Of a stretch of DNA of 64,000 nucleotides, positions 46,985 to 56,668 are shown piece after piece. Both the position numbers and the translations under genes were made by a program. Each line of letters starts with the position of its first letter. The first letter of the stretch is position 1. The DNA is taken from positions 73,258-137,257 of the forward strand of contig NZ_KB849542.1 of NCBI RefSeq assembly GCF_000368565.1, in the 5' to 3' direction. The DNA is from Acinetobacter gerneri DSM 14967 = CIP 107464 = MTCC 9824 (GTDB taxonomy: Bacteria > Pseudomonadota > Gammaproteobacteria > Pseudomonadales > Moraxellaceae). Under the pieces are notes generated by a model. The model saw only the letters and a program-made list of their open reading frames with translations, had not been told where the DNA came from and searched no databases.

Positions 46985-49465
46985 ATGAAGCATCAGTTTA
47001 AATTTAATCCTTTAGCGACTGCTATTTTGACACTACTCTGTGGAACTTCTGTATCAAGTTATGCAGAAACTACGGATGGCGTCGTTTCGACTGTCGATAA
47101 CAACCAGTTAAAGCAAAGCATTAAAGAAAGCTATCCTGGACAAAATTTCTTTGAACAATACTATGTCAGCAAAGACTCACCTGAGGCGATGCAGCATCAA
47201 CAAAGTTTAAAAGCCAATAAAAATGCCAGTAGTGATCAATTTTGCCAAAATGTTTGGGTAACACCAGTTGATCCAAATACCCCTGCTGTTGCACCTAAAG
47301 ATGCCACATCAGTGATTACTGCGGACAATGGTTATTACAATCCAAATGGTGATTCCACTTTAACGGGGAACGTCGTGATCGACCAACAAGGTCGTATGAT
47401 TCGTGCGGATAAAGTCACCATTGATAAAACGCAGACCCATGCCAATGCTGAAGGTAATGTTCAGCTTGCTCAAGCAGGTATTTTGGCGCAAAGCGACCAG
47501 ATTAATTACAATTTAGAAACATCGACAGGTGATCTAAACAATAGTTTTTATATCGCTGAACAACAACATGCGCACGGACATGCCGAAAAAATTATTCGCA
47601 AATCTCCAGATGTGCTTGAACTTGAGAATGCAACCTACACCACTTGCCCACCTGATGAAAAACCAACTTGGAATATCAAAGCTAAAAAGATCGAGCTTAA
47701 CCAAGATACAGGCCGTGGTGTAACACGTAACACTCGTATTTATGTCAAAGATGTCCCTGTTATTTCAGTACCGTATTTCAACTTCCCTATTGATGATCGT
47801 CGTACCACAGGTATTTTAAACCCTAACTTTGGTTATACCAATGATGGTGGTTTACAGCTTACAGTTCCTGTCTACCTCAACCTTGCACCAAATTATGATA
47901 CGACCATTACCCCGAGCATTTTGGGTTCACGTGGTGCAATGTTACAGGGTGAATTTCGCTATTTGACGGAAAACTTTGGTGCTGGTCAGTTAGAAGGTAG
48001 CTTCTTACCTCAAGATAGAAAGTATAATGACGAAGACCGTAAAGATTTCCATTTCCGTCATTACTGGCAAATCAATGACCAATGGTCAACCAATGCTGAA
48101 TACAACTATGTATCAGATAAGGACTTTTTCTCAGATTTTGATAGCAATCCAAACTCAAAAACTGAGTTAAACCAACGTCGTGCATGGCAACTAAACTATG
48201 CTCATGGTATTCCTGGTTTGAAAGCACAATTACGTGTTGAAGATTTCCAAACTTTGGATAAAACATTACCTGATGTTGATAAACCATATGCTCGTTTACC
48301 GCAGCTTTTAGTGAACTATATTGCAGGTAATCCACAAGGTGTCCAATTTGAATATAACAATGACACAGCATATTTCAAAAAATCAATTAATGATGTAACC
48401 GACTACAATACTCAACCTAGCGGTACACGTTTATATAATGAATTTGCCGTACGCTATAACTTTCGAAACCAATATGCATTTTTGATTCCTGAAGCATCAG
48501 TTCGTACATTAAATACCTTCTATGATCAAAATACGATTGATGCACTCAATGCGACTGGTAACACCTCTCAGGACAACAAAAACAAATCTGTCGTCGTACC
48601 ACAATTTACTTTAGATGCAGGTTTAACCTTTGAAAAAGAAGGTAAATACTTACAAACCATCTCACCACGTATGTTCTATGCTTATGCACCATACAAAAAC
48701 CAAGATGGCTATCCAAACTTCGATACAACATCAGCTTCAATTAGTTATGACCAGTTGTTCAACCCATCACGTTTTTATGGGCATGACCGTTTAGATGACA
48801 ACAACTTCATGTCTTTAGGTCTAAGTTATAGCTTGTTTGATACAGCCGGATTAGAACGCTTAAGAGCAAGTATTGGTCAAAGTTATTACTTTGAAGATCG
48901 TCGTGTTAACTTATCCAATAACCCAGATATTATTGACCGACAATCAAAAACTGGACCTGTGATTAGCTTATCAAGCCAGTTAAATCAAAATTTTACGATT
49001 TCTGCTGATTCCGCTTGGATGTCAAATGGCGACAATGCGCAGCGCGATTTCCAAGTCTATTATTCTAATGAACACGGTAATCTTTACAATTTAGGCTATT
49101 TTAATCGTAAGTACATTGCGGATCGTCAAGAAAATTATGATCAAGTTGTTGCATCCTTTATACAACCAGTACATAACAACTGGAGTATTATGGGGCACGC
49201 TCAATATGACATCGATAACAGTATTTTCCGTGAATATTTACTCGGTGTAAATTATGAGTCTTGCTGTTGGGGTATTTCAGTATATGGTCGTTCATACTAT
49301 AACGATCTTGACAACGTAAATGATTCAAATGTAAAACCAAAACGTGCGGTTATGGCCGAATTCACACTCAAAGGCTTAGGTGGTTTGAATAATAAGCTCG
49401 CTTCTTTACTTCAAAACCGTATTTTAGGCTTCGACAAAACAAACCAAACTTGGACACAACGTTAA
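46985..49465 (+). CDS. lptD: LPS-assembly outer-membrane protein LptD
   Basis: Beta-barrel that with LptE inserts lipopolysaccharide in the outer leaflet. 826 aa. The signal peptide ends near residue 27 (SSYA-ET). The periplasmic OstA domain (about residues 100-230) shows GNVVIDQQGRMIRADKVTIDK. The barrel follows, with the PYFNFPIDDRRTTGIL plug segment. Four cysteines needed for the two long-range disulphides are visible: one near residue 80, one in YTTCPP, and the adjacent pair in ESCCWG. ATG 46985 is used; an ATG three codons earlier is also possible. Overlaps surA, its folding chaperone (TAATG). Confidence 0.95.
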   Translation: MKHQFKFNPLATAILTLLCGTSVSSYAETTDGVVSTVDNNQLKQSIKESYPGQNFFEQYYVSKDSPEAMQHQQSLKANKNASSDQFCQNVWVTPVDPNTPAVAPKDATSVITADNGYYNPNGDSTLTGNVVIDQQGRMIRADKVTIDKTQTHANAEGNVQLAQAGILAQSDQINYNLETSTGDLNNSFYIAEQQHAHGHAEKIIRKSPDVLELENATYTTCPPDEKPTWNIKAKKIELNQDTGRGVTRNTRIYVKDVPVISVPYFNFPIDDRRTTGILNPNFGYTNDGGLQLTVPVYLNLAPNYDTTITPSILGSRGAMLQGEFRYLTENFGAGQLEGSFLPQDRKYNDEDRKDFHFRHYWQINDQWSTNAEYNYVSDKDFFSDFDSNPNSKTELNQRRAWQLNYAHGIPGLKAQLRVEDFQTLDKTLPDVDKPYARLPQLLVNYIAGNPQGVQFEYNNDTAYFKKSINDVTDYNTQPSGTRLYNEFAVRYNFRNQYAFLIPEASVRTLNTFYDQNTIDALNATGNTSQDNKNKSVVVPQFTLDAGLTFEKEGKYLQTISPRMFYAYAPYKNQDGYPNFDTTSASISYDQLFNPSRFYGHDRLDDNNFMSLGLSYSLFDTAGLERLRASIGQSYYFEDRRVNLSNNPDIIDRQSKTGPVISLSSQLNQNFTISADSAWMSNGDNAQRDFQVYYSNEHGNLYNLGYFNRKYIADRQENYDQVVASFIQPVHNNWSIMGHAQYDIDNSIFREYLLGVNYESCCWGISVYGRSYYNDLDNVNDSNVKPKRAVMAEFTLKGLGGLNNKLASLLQNRILGFDKTNQTWTQR

Positions 49466-50817
49466 TGAAGACGCAAATTTTTAAAAGTTTATTTAAGGCG
49501 GCAACTTTGTCGCTCCTAATTTCTTCATCTATGCCTTCATTTGCAGAACCTACTGATGAAATTATTGCGATCGTAGGAAATAGTGCCATTTTAAGAAGTG
49601 ATCTTAATCAAGCAGTTAATGAAGTAAAACAAACTTATCAAGCACAAAAGAAAGAAGTACCGCCTGAACAATATTTAAAAATGCAAGCACTTGATGCCAT
49701 CATTATCCGTGATGCTCAGCTTGAACAAGTTAAACGTTATGGCGTAAAAATTGACGAAGCAACGTTAAATGATGCAGTACTCAAAGTTGCCAAACAATCT
49801 GGTAGCAATAGCTTAGAGAGTTTTCAGCAAAAACTTGATGCTTATAGCCCCGGTGCTTATGCAGGCTTACGTGATCGAGTTGCAGAAGATTTAAGCGTAC
49901 AAAAACTTCGCCAACAAATGGTGATGTCACGTATTAAAATCAGTGACCAAGATGTCGATAACTTCTTAAAATCGCCACAAGGTCAAGCTGCAGTAGGCAG
50001 TCAAGCTCATATTTTACATATGCGTATCGCAGGTAGTGGTTCAGAAGCTGAAATTAATCAAACTGCCGCAAATGTTAAAAATGCCTTACAAGACAGCAAT
50101 GATACTGCTGCAATCGCCAAAAAATTCAGTACTGCCAATGTTACAGTTGATGGCGCAGATATGGGGTTCCGCAGTTTTTCAGACATCCCTGCTGAACTCG
50201 CTGCACGAGTGACTAATATTAAAGTAGGTCAAACTTCCGAGTTGATACCCGCTAAAGACGGTATTCACATTTTAAAGCTTCTTGATCGTAAATCGAATGA
50301 TCAAAAAGCCCTTGTTCATCAATACCAAGTTCGCCACATTCTCATTCAACCCTCAGAAGTTGTAACTGCAGACATGGCAAAACAAATGATTGATAGCATT
50401 TATAGCCGATTAAGCAAAGGTGAAGATTTTGCAACGCTTGCAGCAACTTATTCAAATGATCCTGGTTCAGCACGTGATGGTGGTAGCTTAGGTTGGGTGA
50501 GTCCTGGCACAATGGTTCCTGAATTTGAACAGCAAATGAAAGATACACCAGTCAATCAGATCAGTCAGCCCTTCCAAAGTCAATTTGGTTGGCACATCTT
50601 ACAAGTGACGGATACTCGTGACCAAGATATGACTTCAGAATTGCAAAAGCGTATGGCGAAACAAATTTTAGGTGAACGTCAATTTGACTCTGAGTTAGAC
50701 AGTTGGTTACGTGAGCTTCGTGCCAGCACTTATGTAGATATCAAAGACAAATCGCTAGATCAAAAAGCAATTGAAAAAGCTCAAAATGACTCGACTCAAG
50801 AAGCTGAACAAAAATAG
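49465..50817 (+). CDS. surA: Periplasmic peptidyl-prolyl isomerase and chaperone SurA
   Basis: Escorts outer-membrane proteins such as LptD to the BAM complex. 450 aa. Signal peptide ends near SFA (residue 27). The N-terminal chaperone helical domain contains IIAIVGNSAILRSDL; two parvulin domains follow (about 175-280 and 288-395, the second with VRHILIQPSEVV and GGSLGWVSPGTMVPEFE). It begins on the last base of the lptD stop, so translation is coupled. A strong terminator follows. Confidence 0.96.
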   Translation: MKTQIFKSLFKAATLSLLISSSMPSFAEPTDEIIAIVGNSAILRSDLNQAVNEVKQTYQAQKKEVPPEQYLKMQALDAIIIRDAQLEQVKRYGVKIDEATLNDAVLKVAKQSGSNSLESFQQKLDAYSPGAYAGLRDRVAEDLSVQKLRQQMVMSRIKISDQDVDNFLKSPQGQAAVGSQAHILHMRIAGSGSEAEINQTAANVKNALQDSNDTAAIAKKFSTANVTVDGADMGFRSFSDIPAELAARVTNIKVGQTSELIPAKDGIHILKLLDRKSNDQKALVHQYQVRHILIQPSEVVTADMAKQMIDSIYSRLSKGEDFATLAATYSNDPGSARDGGSLGWVSPGTMVPEFEQQMKDTPVNQISQPFQSQFGWHILQVTDTRDQDMTSELQKRMAKQILGERQFDSELDSWLRELRASTYVDIKDKSLDQKAIEKAQNDSTQEAEQK

Positions 50818-50845
50818 TCATGTCACCATAACATAGACAGATATC

Positions 50846-50875
50846 AAAAAAGCCCAAATCAATTTGGGCTTTTTT
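50846..50875 (+). terminator. Terminator of lptD-surA
   Basis: AAAAAAGCCCAAAT and its complement form a 14-bp stem with a 2-base spacer and end in six T residues. It can act in both directions. Confidence 0.92.
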
Positions 50876-50951
50876 AATCGTTAATTTTTCATGTCAAACA
50901 TCGATACAACTCGAAAAATGCTAGATATTGCTTACATCGAATTTTTAACAC

Positions 50952-50982
50952 AAAAAAAAGACGCATGATGCGTCTTTTTTTT
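50952..50982 (-). terminator. Terminator of the hfq operon
   Basis: AAGACGCAT-G-ATGCGTCTT with eight A on one side and eight T on the other; directly after the hfq stop on the minus strand and a few bases long enough to act in both directions. Confidence 0.92.
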
Positions 50983-50993
50983 CAATTCTTAGA

Positions 50994-51506
50994 TTAACGA
51001 TTATTTTCGTCTTCTTGTGAATCTTCAAATTTAGTTTCGCTTTCAAAGCCACCTTGACCGCCAAAACCACTTTGACCACCGAAGCCACCTTGACCGCCGA
51101 AGCCACCTTGACCACCGAAGCCACCACCTTGACCACCGAAGCCACCTTGACCACCAAAACCGCCTTGACCGCCAAAACCTTGACCACCAAAACCGCCTTG
51201 TTGACCGCCACCGAAGCCACCTTGTTGACCGCCACCAAAGCCACCTTGACCACCAAAGCCGCCAGCTGTGCCTTGAGCACCAGCAGGAGCACCAGCAGGA
51301 CGTGGGTTACGTGCAGGAACAACAGTTGAAATAGCGTGTTTGTAAACCATTTGGCTTACAGTATTTTTAAGTAACACTACATATTGGTCAAAAGATTCAA
51401 TATGACCTTGTAATTTAATACCATTTACAAGAAAGATAGAAACTGGAATACGTTCTTTACGGAGAGAATTCAAGAACGGATCTTGTAAAGTTTGGCCTTT
51501 AGACAT
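50994..51506 (-). CDS. hfq: RNA chaperone Hfq with long glycine-rich tail
   Basis: Sm-like hexameric RNA chaperone that pairs small RNAs with targets. Residues about 7-66 are the Hfq core, with Sm2 motif [10 protein letters not shown] at residues 55-64. Residues 81-154 are almost only G, F and Q in GGFGGQ units, followed by an acidic tail ([14 protein letters not shown]). At 170 aa it is well beyond E. coli Hfq (102). A long glycine-rich C-terminus is known for Acinetobacter Hfq. It follows miaA by 93 bp, the usual order. Confidence 0.97.
   Translation of the reverse strand: MSKGQTLQDPFLNSLRKERIPVSIFLVNGIKLQGHIESFDQYVVLLKNTVSQMVYKHAISTVVPARNPRPAGAPAGAQGTAGGFGGQGGFGGGQQGGFGGGQQGGFGGQGFGGQGGFGGQGGFGGQGGGFGGQGGFGGQGGFGGQSGFGGQGGFESETKFEDSQEDENNR
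51045..51266 (-). repeat. Glycine-rich minisatellite in hfq
   Basis: Degenerate 15- to 18-bp units (plus strand ccaccttgaccgccgaag-like) encode GGFGGQ repeats, with two GGGQQGGF variants near the start. The repetition makes the tail length prone to slippage between strains and to assembly error. Confidence 0.9.
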
Positions 51507-51599
51507 TTTATAACTCCAAAAAAATTTTTAAATCAGCGCAAAAAGCCATCTTTATTTTTCAATTAAAATTTATAAAAAAGATGGTCATTGAATTTTGCT

Positions 51600-52544
51600 T
51601 CATCCATACAACTTTCGCAAGTCTTCATGTGCCTGCTTTATCGACGAATAAGTTTTAAAATGGTGTAATTCTTGCAAAGATCGTAACCAAGTGTATTGAC
51701 GTTTTGCAAGTTGTCGTGTCGCGAATAAAGCTTTGTCCTCCATTTCAGCATATTTTTTGAGACTTCTATCACCATTATTTAAAAAATCTAAAGCCTGACG
51801 ATAACCGACGCAGCGCATGGAAGGCAAATTTTCATTTAGATCGTATTTTTTAATAAGGTCTTCAACTTCATTTAAAAAACCGATTTCCCACATTTTTTTT
51901 AGGCGAAGTTGAATCCTCTCGTGTAATTCTACACGATCAGGCAACAAAGCATAGTTATGAAATGTGTAACGATACGGTATATTTTTAGGTTGTTCACGCT
52001 GTAATTGTGTAATTGGCGTGCCAGTTATACGAAAAACCTCTAAAGCACGGATGATCCGTTGGCGATCACTGACCTTAAACTTTTCACCTGCTTCAGGATC
52101 AACACGAGCTAGCTCATCATAAACCTCTTGCCAACCGTTTGCTTCAGCCTGAGCTTCAATTTCAGCGCGAATCTGAGGATCTGCATTGGGTAGATTTTCC
52201 GACAAACCTTCAAGTAATGCTTTGAAATACAACATAGTGCCACCCACTAAAATTGGGGTTTTAGCACGTAAATGTATGTCATCAATCAGGCGACATGAAT
52301 CTTCAACGAATTGTGCAGCAGAATAAGTTTCTAATGGCGTTATCACATCGATCAGATGATGCGGATAAAGCGCCTGTTCTTGTTTTGTAGGTTTGGCAGT
52401 ACCGATGTCCATGTCTTGATAAACCAACGCAGAATCCACTGAAATAAGCTCAAAACCGCCACGCTCATAAAGTTCACAAGCCAAAGCAGTTTTACCACTT
52501 GCAGTAGGTCCCATTAAGTTAATCACAGGTAATTGTTTAGACAT
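51600..52544 (-). CDS. miaA: tRNA dimethylallyltransferase
   Basis: Adds the isopentenyl group to A37 of tRNAs reading U-starting codons. 314 aa. P-loop [10 protein letters not shown] at residues 11-20, then [32 protein letters not shown] and [17 protein letters not shown] 52544 has GGAGAG nine bases ahead. Six bases after mutL. Confidence 0.96.
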   Translation of the reverse strand: MSKQLPVINLMGPTASGKTALACELYERGGFELISVDSALVYQDMDIGTAKPTKQEQALYPHHLIDVITPLETYSAAQFVEDSCRLIDDIHLRAKTPILVGGTMLYFKALLEGLSENLPNADPQIRAEIEAQAEANGWQEVYDELARVDPEAGEKFKVSDRQRIIRALEVFRITGTPITQLQREQPKNIPYRYTFHNYALLPDRVELHERIQLRLKKMWEIGFLNEVEDLIKKYDLNENLPSMRCVGYRQALDFLNNGDRSLKKYAEMEDKALFATRQLAKRQYTWLRSLQELHHFKTYSSIKQAHEDLRKLYG

Positions 52545-52550
52545 CAAAAA

Positions 52551-54533
52551 TTACTCTCCACGAGCAAAAAGTTTATCAAGTTGTGAAAGTGGAAATGCCC
52601 GCCATGTTGGACGACCATGATTACATTGGCTAGCAAACTCAGTTTGCTCCATTTGTCTCAACAAAGCATTCATTTCAGAAAGGCTTAGCATACGATGCGC
52701 GCGCACAGCACTATGACACGCCATACCTGCCAAGATTTGATCACGTTTTTGTTGTAGCGCTGTTGCCTGATCGTTTGGATCTAAATCATTTAACAGTTCA
52801 GGGATAAGCTCTGCAAAATCTGCTTTTTGTAAAATAGCAGGCACACCACGCACAATGACTTGATCATCACCATATTGATCAATATCGAGTCCCAAACGCT
52901 CCAATTGTGGTTTTAGCTCATCAATACGCATGGCTTGCATACGTGTAATTGAAACAACTTTTGGAATTAATAATTGTTGTGAAATCCAAAACTCAGGTTT
53001 ATCCCAAGCCATTTTCATTTGCTCAAGCACAATACGCTCATGTGCTGCATGCATATCAACGATGATCAGACCTTCAGTATTTTGCGCCAAAATATAAATA
53101 CCGTGTAGCTGCGCAATCGCAATCCCCAATGGATGCTCATCAACATGAGAATGCTGATCAACTTTAGGCGCGATATTTTCCAATGCATGGTTAAATTCAG
53201 ATTCAATTGCACCTTCATCTGAAGATTCACGTAAAGGCGCAAGATAACTTTTCAATGCATTATTGAGCTGTTGACTACCTTGATATGAACTTTGCGGTTG
53301 ATAAGCGACAGATTGCGGCTGAGTGCTATTAAAATCAGTTAAGCCACCATTAAATCCTGTTTCACGATAAGATTCAGGTGAATTTTGCTGCTGTGCTTGT
53401 TGATCGCGATGTAAACTAAATTGTTCTTGATATCGTGGCTGTGCCACAGAAGCATGAGAATCTTGCTCATTTTGTTTCATCGCTGAAGACAATTCTGCGC
53501 TTGCTGTTTGAAATTGCGATAATGTTTCTTTGGCAAAATGGCGCACAAACTCATGCACTTCACGTTGATTTAAAAAGCGGATTTCATGCTTCGTTGGATG
53601 CACATTGACATCGATATTTTCAGGATCAACTTCTAAAAATAACAAATAGGCTGGGTGCTGATGACCATGTAAAATCCCATCATAAGCCATGCGCAGTGCA
53701 TGCGAAATGGTCTTATCTTTGACGATACGTCCATTGACATAAACATACTGTAAATCAGCCTGAGCACGTGCATCAGAAGGATGCCCTAACCAACCCGATA
53801 AGCGCATGCTGATACTATCCGAATCAGTCCAGTAGGCATTTTCAATAAACTGACGACCAAGTAACTGCTGCACACGTTGAAAGCGCAATTCGCCACTATC
53901 TGCGACTGGAAGATTCAAACGAATATTATCGTTATGTTCCAAGACAAATCGTATATCAAAATGCGTCAATGCCAAACGACGAACAATTTCTTCGATATGT
54001 CCGTATTCAGTGGTGGGTTTTTTTAAGAATTTCCGACGTGCTGGCACATTAAAAAACAAATCCTGCACACGAATATGTGTACCACGCTGTGCAGCAACGG
54101 CTTGGATTTCTTGATGATCAAAAGCAGTACCATTCACCTCAACTTGATAGCCCACACCATCATCATTTTGACTACTGGTCAAAGTCAAACGTGACACAGC
54201 TGCAATCGAAGCTAATGCCTCACCACGGAACCCCAAACTCACAATCGCATGCAAATCTTCCGCTGATTGAATTTTACTGGTGGCATGACGCGTCACGGAC
54301 AATGGCAAATCTTCAGGATGAATCCCTCGCCCATTGTCGATAATTTCGATCAGCGTACTACCGCCTTGAGCGATACGAATAATCAATTCTGATGCACCTG
54401 CATCAATTGAATTTTCAAGTAATTCTTTTACGACAGATGATGGTCGTTCAATCACCTCACCCGCTGCAATCTGGTTTGCCAAAGCTGGATCAAGCGTATG
54501 AATACGACGCAAACTTAAACGATCATCTGTCAT
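52551..54533 (-). CDS. mutL: DNA mismatch repair protein MutL (endonuclease type)
   Basis: 660 aa. The N-terminal ATPase has ENSIDAGA, DNGRGI, and GFRGEALASI. A variable linker rich in Q and S spans about residues 340-450. The C-terminal domain carries DMHAAHERIVLE at residues 493-504, matching the endonuclease motif DQHA(X)2E(X)4E with Met in place of Gln, plus ACHSAVRAH and CNHGRP near the end. E. coli MutL lacks this motif and relies on MutH, so here MutL itself probably nicks DNA. Confidence 0.96.
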   Translation of the reverse strand: MTDDRLSLRRIHTLDPALANQIAAGEVIERPSSVVKELLENSIDAGASELIIRIAQGGSTLIEIIDNGRGIHPEDLPLSVTRHATSKIQSAEDLHAIVSLGFRGEALASIAAVSRLTLTSSQNDDGVGYQVEVNGTAFDHQEIQAVAAQRGTHIRVQDLFFNVPARRKFLKKPTTEYGHIEEIVRRLALTHFDIRFVLEHNDNIRLNLPVADSGELRFQRVQQLLGRQFIENAYWTDSDSISMRLSGWLGHPSDARAQADLQYVYVNGRIVKDKTISHALRMAYDGILHGHQHPAYLLFLEVDPENIDVNVHPTKHEIRFLNQREVHEFVRHFAKETLSQFQTASAELSSAMKQNEQDSHASVAQPRYQEQFSLHRDQQAQQQNSPESYRETGFNGGLTDFNSTQPQSVAYQPQSSYQGSQQLNNALKSYLAPLRESSDEGAIESEFNHALENIAPKVDQHSHVDEHPLGIAIAQLHGIYILAQNTEGLIIVDMHAAHERIVLEQMKMAWDKPEFWISQQLLIPKVVSITRMQAMRIDELKPQLERLGLDIDQYGDDQVIVRGVPAILQKADFAELIPELLNDLDPNDQATALQQKRDQILAGMACHSAVRAHRMLSLSEMNALLRQMEQTEFASQCNHGRPTWRAFPLSQLDKLFARGE

Positions 54534-54561
54534 CTTGTCTTCCTAATGGCAACAATTCAAT

Positions 54562-55035
54562 TTAATGCTGAAGGGCTTGAATGAATTCTAGAGAATTTGA
54601 GTGAATCGTTACAAAACGCATATGTTCTTGACTGGTATCATCTGCTGATTTTTCAATTTCAATGACATAGTCCGCTTGTGGAATTTCATCACCACCTTTA
54701 GACGGCCATTCAAACAAAAAAAGCGCATTTGGAATATCCAAATAATCTCGGATCCCCATCAGTTCAAGCTCATAAGGATCGTTTAAACGATACAAGTCAA
54801 AATGAAAGATTTCTTTTCCATTAATTTTATAAGGCTCTACCAAGGTATAGGTCGGACTTTTCACCGCCCCTTGATGTCCCAAACTTTGTAATAAATAGCG
54901 CGTCAGCGTTGTTTTACCAGCACCCAAATCCCCAATCAGATAAATCACACCTTGGTTGAGTTGCTTCGCCAGCGTTTCTGCTAACTTTTGAGTATCTTGT
55001 TCATGACTTAAAGTTAATTTAAACGAATGCAACAT
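54562..55035 (-). CDS. tsaE: tRNA threonylcarbamoyladenosine biosynthesis protein TsaE
   Basis: ATPase subunit for t6A37 formation on ANN-reading tRNAs, working with TsaB and TsaD. 157 aa. P-loop GDLGAGKTTLTRYLL, then SPTYTLVEPY and HFDLYRL, and LFLFEWPSKG. The start at 55035 gives the usual N-terminus (MLHSFKLTL); ATG 55077 would add 14 residues and cannot be excluded. First gene of tsaE-mutL-miaA-hfq; amiB, often between tsaE and mutL, is missing. Confidence 0.92.
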   Translation of the reverse strand: MLHSFKLTLSHEQDTQKLAETLAKQLNQGVIYLIGDLGAGKTTLTRYLLQSLGHQGAVKSPTYTLVEPYKINGKEIFHFDLYRLNDPYELELMGIRDYLDIPNALFLFEWPSKGGDEIPQADYVIEIEKSADDTSQEHMRFVTIHSNSLEFIQALQH

Positions 55036-55201
55036 AGGGTCCACAACATGATTCAAAGCAAACGAATATGATAACATTGACCAAGCCTAAAGCCTATGTG
55101 CAATTTAATGCTTTGAAACAAATGCTTTAAATTTTGCGCAAATCAAAGCATTAATAGCTATTTTTTAGTTTATCTACTTAACCCAGTCAGCTCAAACCTT
55201 T

Positions 55202-56119
55202 ATGTCTAATTTGCCCTTACAACCAAATTTTATTCCTCCGATGCGAAATGGCGTTACGGCAAGCAAGGTTTTTATTGAAAAATCTACGCATTCTTTTAGC
55301 AGTTTATACGAATATTTATGCCAACATTTTTCGCATATTTTGCCACAAGAATGGCAGCAGCGTTTTGATGATGGTCTGATCTATGATTTTCATGGGCAAG
55401 TTTTAAACCGACATAGCCCCTATATCGCCAATACGCATATTTACTATTACCGTTTTTTGGCACATGAAATTCATGTTCCTTTTTATGAGAAAATTCTCTT
55501 TGAAAATGACGATATATTGGTCGTCGATAAACCTCATTTTTTAACCATGAGTCCAACAGGTCAATATGTTCAAGAAACTTTACTTGTTCGCTTAAAAAAT
55601 ACGACAGGAATAGCGGAACTCACACCGATTCATCGACTAGATCGAGAAACAGCAGGTGTTGTTTTATTTTCCAAACGAGCTGAAACGCGTGGTATTTATC
55701 AACAAATGTTTGCAAATCGACAAATCCAAAAAATCTATCATGCGATTGCGTCTTACGATTCGAGCTTAAAGCAAAACTTAACGATTAATTTAAGAATGGA
55801 AAAGGGACAACCTTTTTACACCATGCAAGTCGTGGATGGCGAAGCCAATACCCATACCGAATTAAAAATAATCGAGCATGATACAAACTGGGCACTATAT
55901 GAACTAAAACCAACAACAGGTAAACAGCATCAGTTAAGAGTTCACATGAATCATCTTGGAATTCCAATCAAAAATGATCCGTTTTATCCCGTTATTTCAC
56001 ATAAAAATGAACAAGATTTTACTCAACCGTTACAACTACTTGCCAAAGAGATTTTATTCATCGATCCGATAACAAAGCAGCAAAATCACTTTTGTTCGGA
56101 ACAAGTATTGACGCTATAA
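55202..56119 (+). CDS. RluA-family pseudouridine synthase
   Basis: 305 aa. The catalytic motif HRLDRETAGVVLF holds the essential Asp. VVDKPHFLTM precedes it, and LKPTTGKQHQLRVHM is the family C-terminal motif. The N-terminal about 90 residues are not a clear S4 domain. The rRNA or tRNA target cannot be told. Stands alone, divergent from tsaE. Confidence 0.9.
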   Translation: MSNLPLQPNFIPPMRNGVTASKVFIEKSTHSFSSLYEYLCQHFSHILPQEWQQRFDDGLIYDFHGQVLNRHSPYIANTHIYYYRFLAHEIHVPFYEKILFENDDILVVDKPHFLTMSPTGQYVQETLLVRLKNTTGIAELTPIHRLDRETAGVVLFSKRAETRGIYQQMFANRQIQKIYHAIASYDSSLKQNLTINLRMEKGQPFYTMQVVDGEANTHTELKIIEHDTNWALYELKPTTGKQHQLRVHMNHLGIPIKNDPFYPVISHKNEQDFTQPLQLLAKEILFIDPITKQQNHFCSEQVLTL

Positions 56120-56225
56120 TTTCATTGTAATGACAAAAAATACACTTTTTATCGCTAAAAGATTGAAATTACATTTAGTTTCATTAAAATAAACGCTTAA
56201 AGCTAATGATGTTTGGTCACCATTC

Positions 56226-56543
56226 ATGAGAAAAACAGAAGTTTATCAAGTCCGACTTGATTCACAAGAAAAAAAACAAGCGTTTGCTGTCTTTAAACAG
56301 CTCGGGATTACCCCTGCTCAAGCGGTTCGTTTATTCTTCAAACAAGTGGTTTTAACAAAATCCATTCCCTTTGCAATTGAAAACCAAAATATCAACATGG
56401 AACAATTGTTAAAGCTACGTAAACTCAAACAAGAGCAACTGGATACCAATGCTCAAACACCAGCGACAGAACTTGACTTAGATGATCATGATGACATTTT
56501 TGAAGAGTTAAATGCCCTGCTTGGTGAAAGTGACAAAACTTAA
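56226..56543 (+). CDS. RelB/DinJ-family antitoxin-like protein, apparently without a toxin
   Basis: 105 aa. The N-terminal ribbon-helix-helix matches RelB/DinJ: VYQVRLDSQEKKQAFAVFKQ, then LGITPAQAVRLFFKQVVLTKSIPF. The C-terminus is acidic, with a DLDDHDDIFEELNALLGE segment that in antitoxins would clamp the toxin. No RelE or YafQ-like toxin lies on either side; the following gene is a GNAT acetyltransferase 125 bp away with its own ribosome-binding site. It could be an orphan regulator or a remnant of a toxin-antitoxin locus. Confidence 0.78.
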   Translation: MRKTEVYQVRLDSQEKKQAFAVFKQLGITPAQAVRLFFKQVVLTKSIPFAIENQNINMEQLLKLRKLKQEQLDTNAQTPATELDLDDHDDIFEELNALLGESDKT

Positions 56544-56668
56544 CAGTGAAGCATTTATAAACAAACTTTAACTCGATCCTTATTCATTTTTCGTTATGCT
56601 CTATTGCCAAACAAATAAAAATGACAGTGATACCAAACTGTTGTAATAAAAAGTGCAAGGAGCTGAAA

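Noticed and set aside
50945..51329. Open frames of 91-125 codons on both strands across the hfq tail
   Set aside because: Products of the GGFGGQ repeat DNA in other frames; the Hfq frame is certain.
56544..56668. Possible short RelE-type toxin after the DinJ-like gene
   Set aside because: The 125-bp gap is too short for a toxin and holds no open frame of suitable length.
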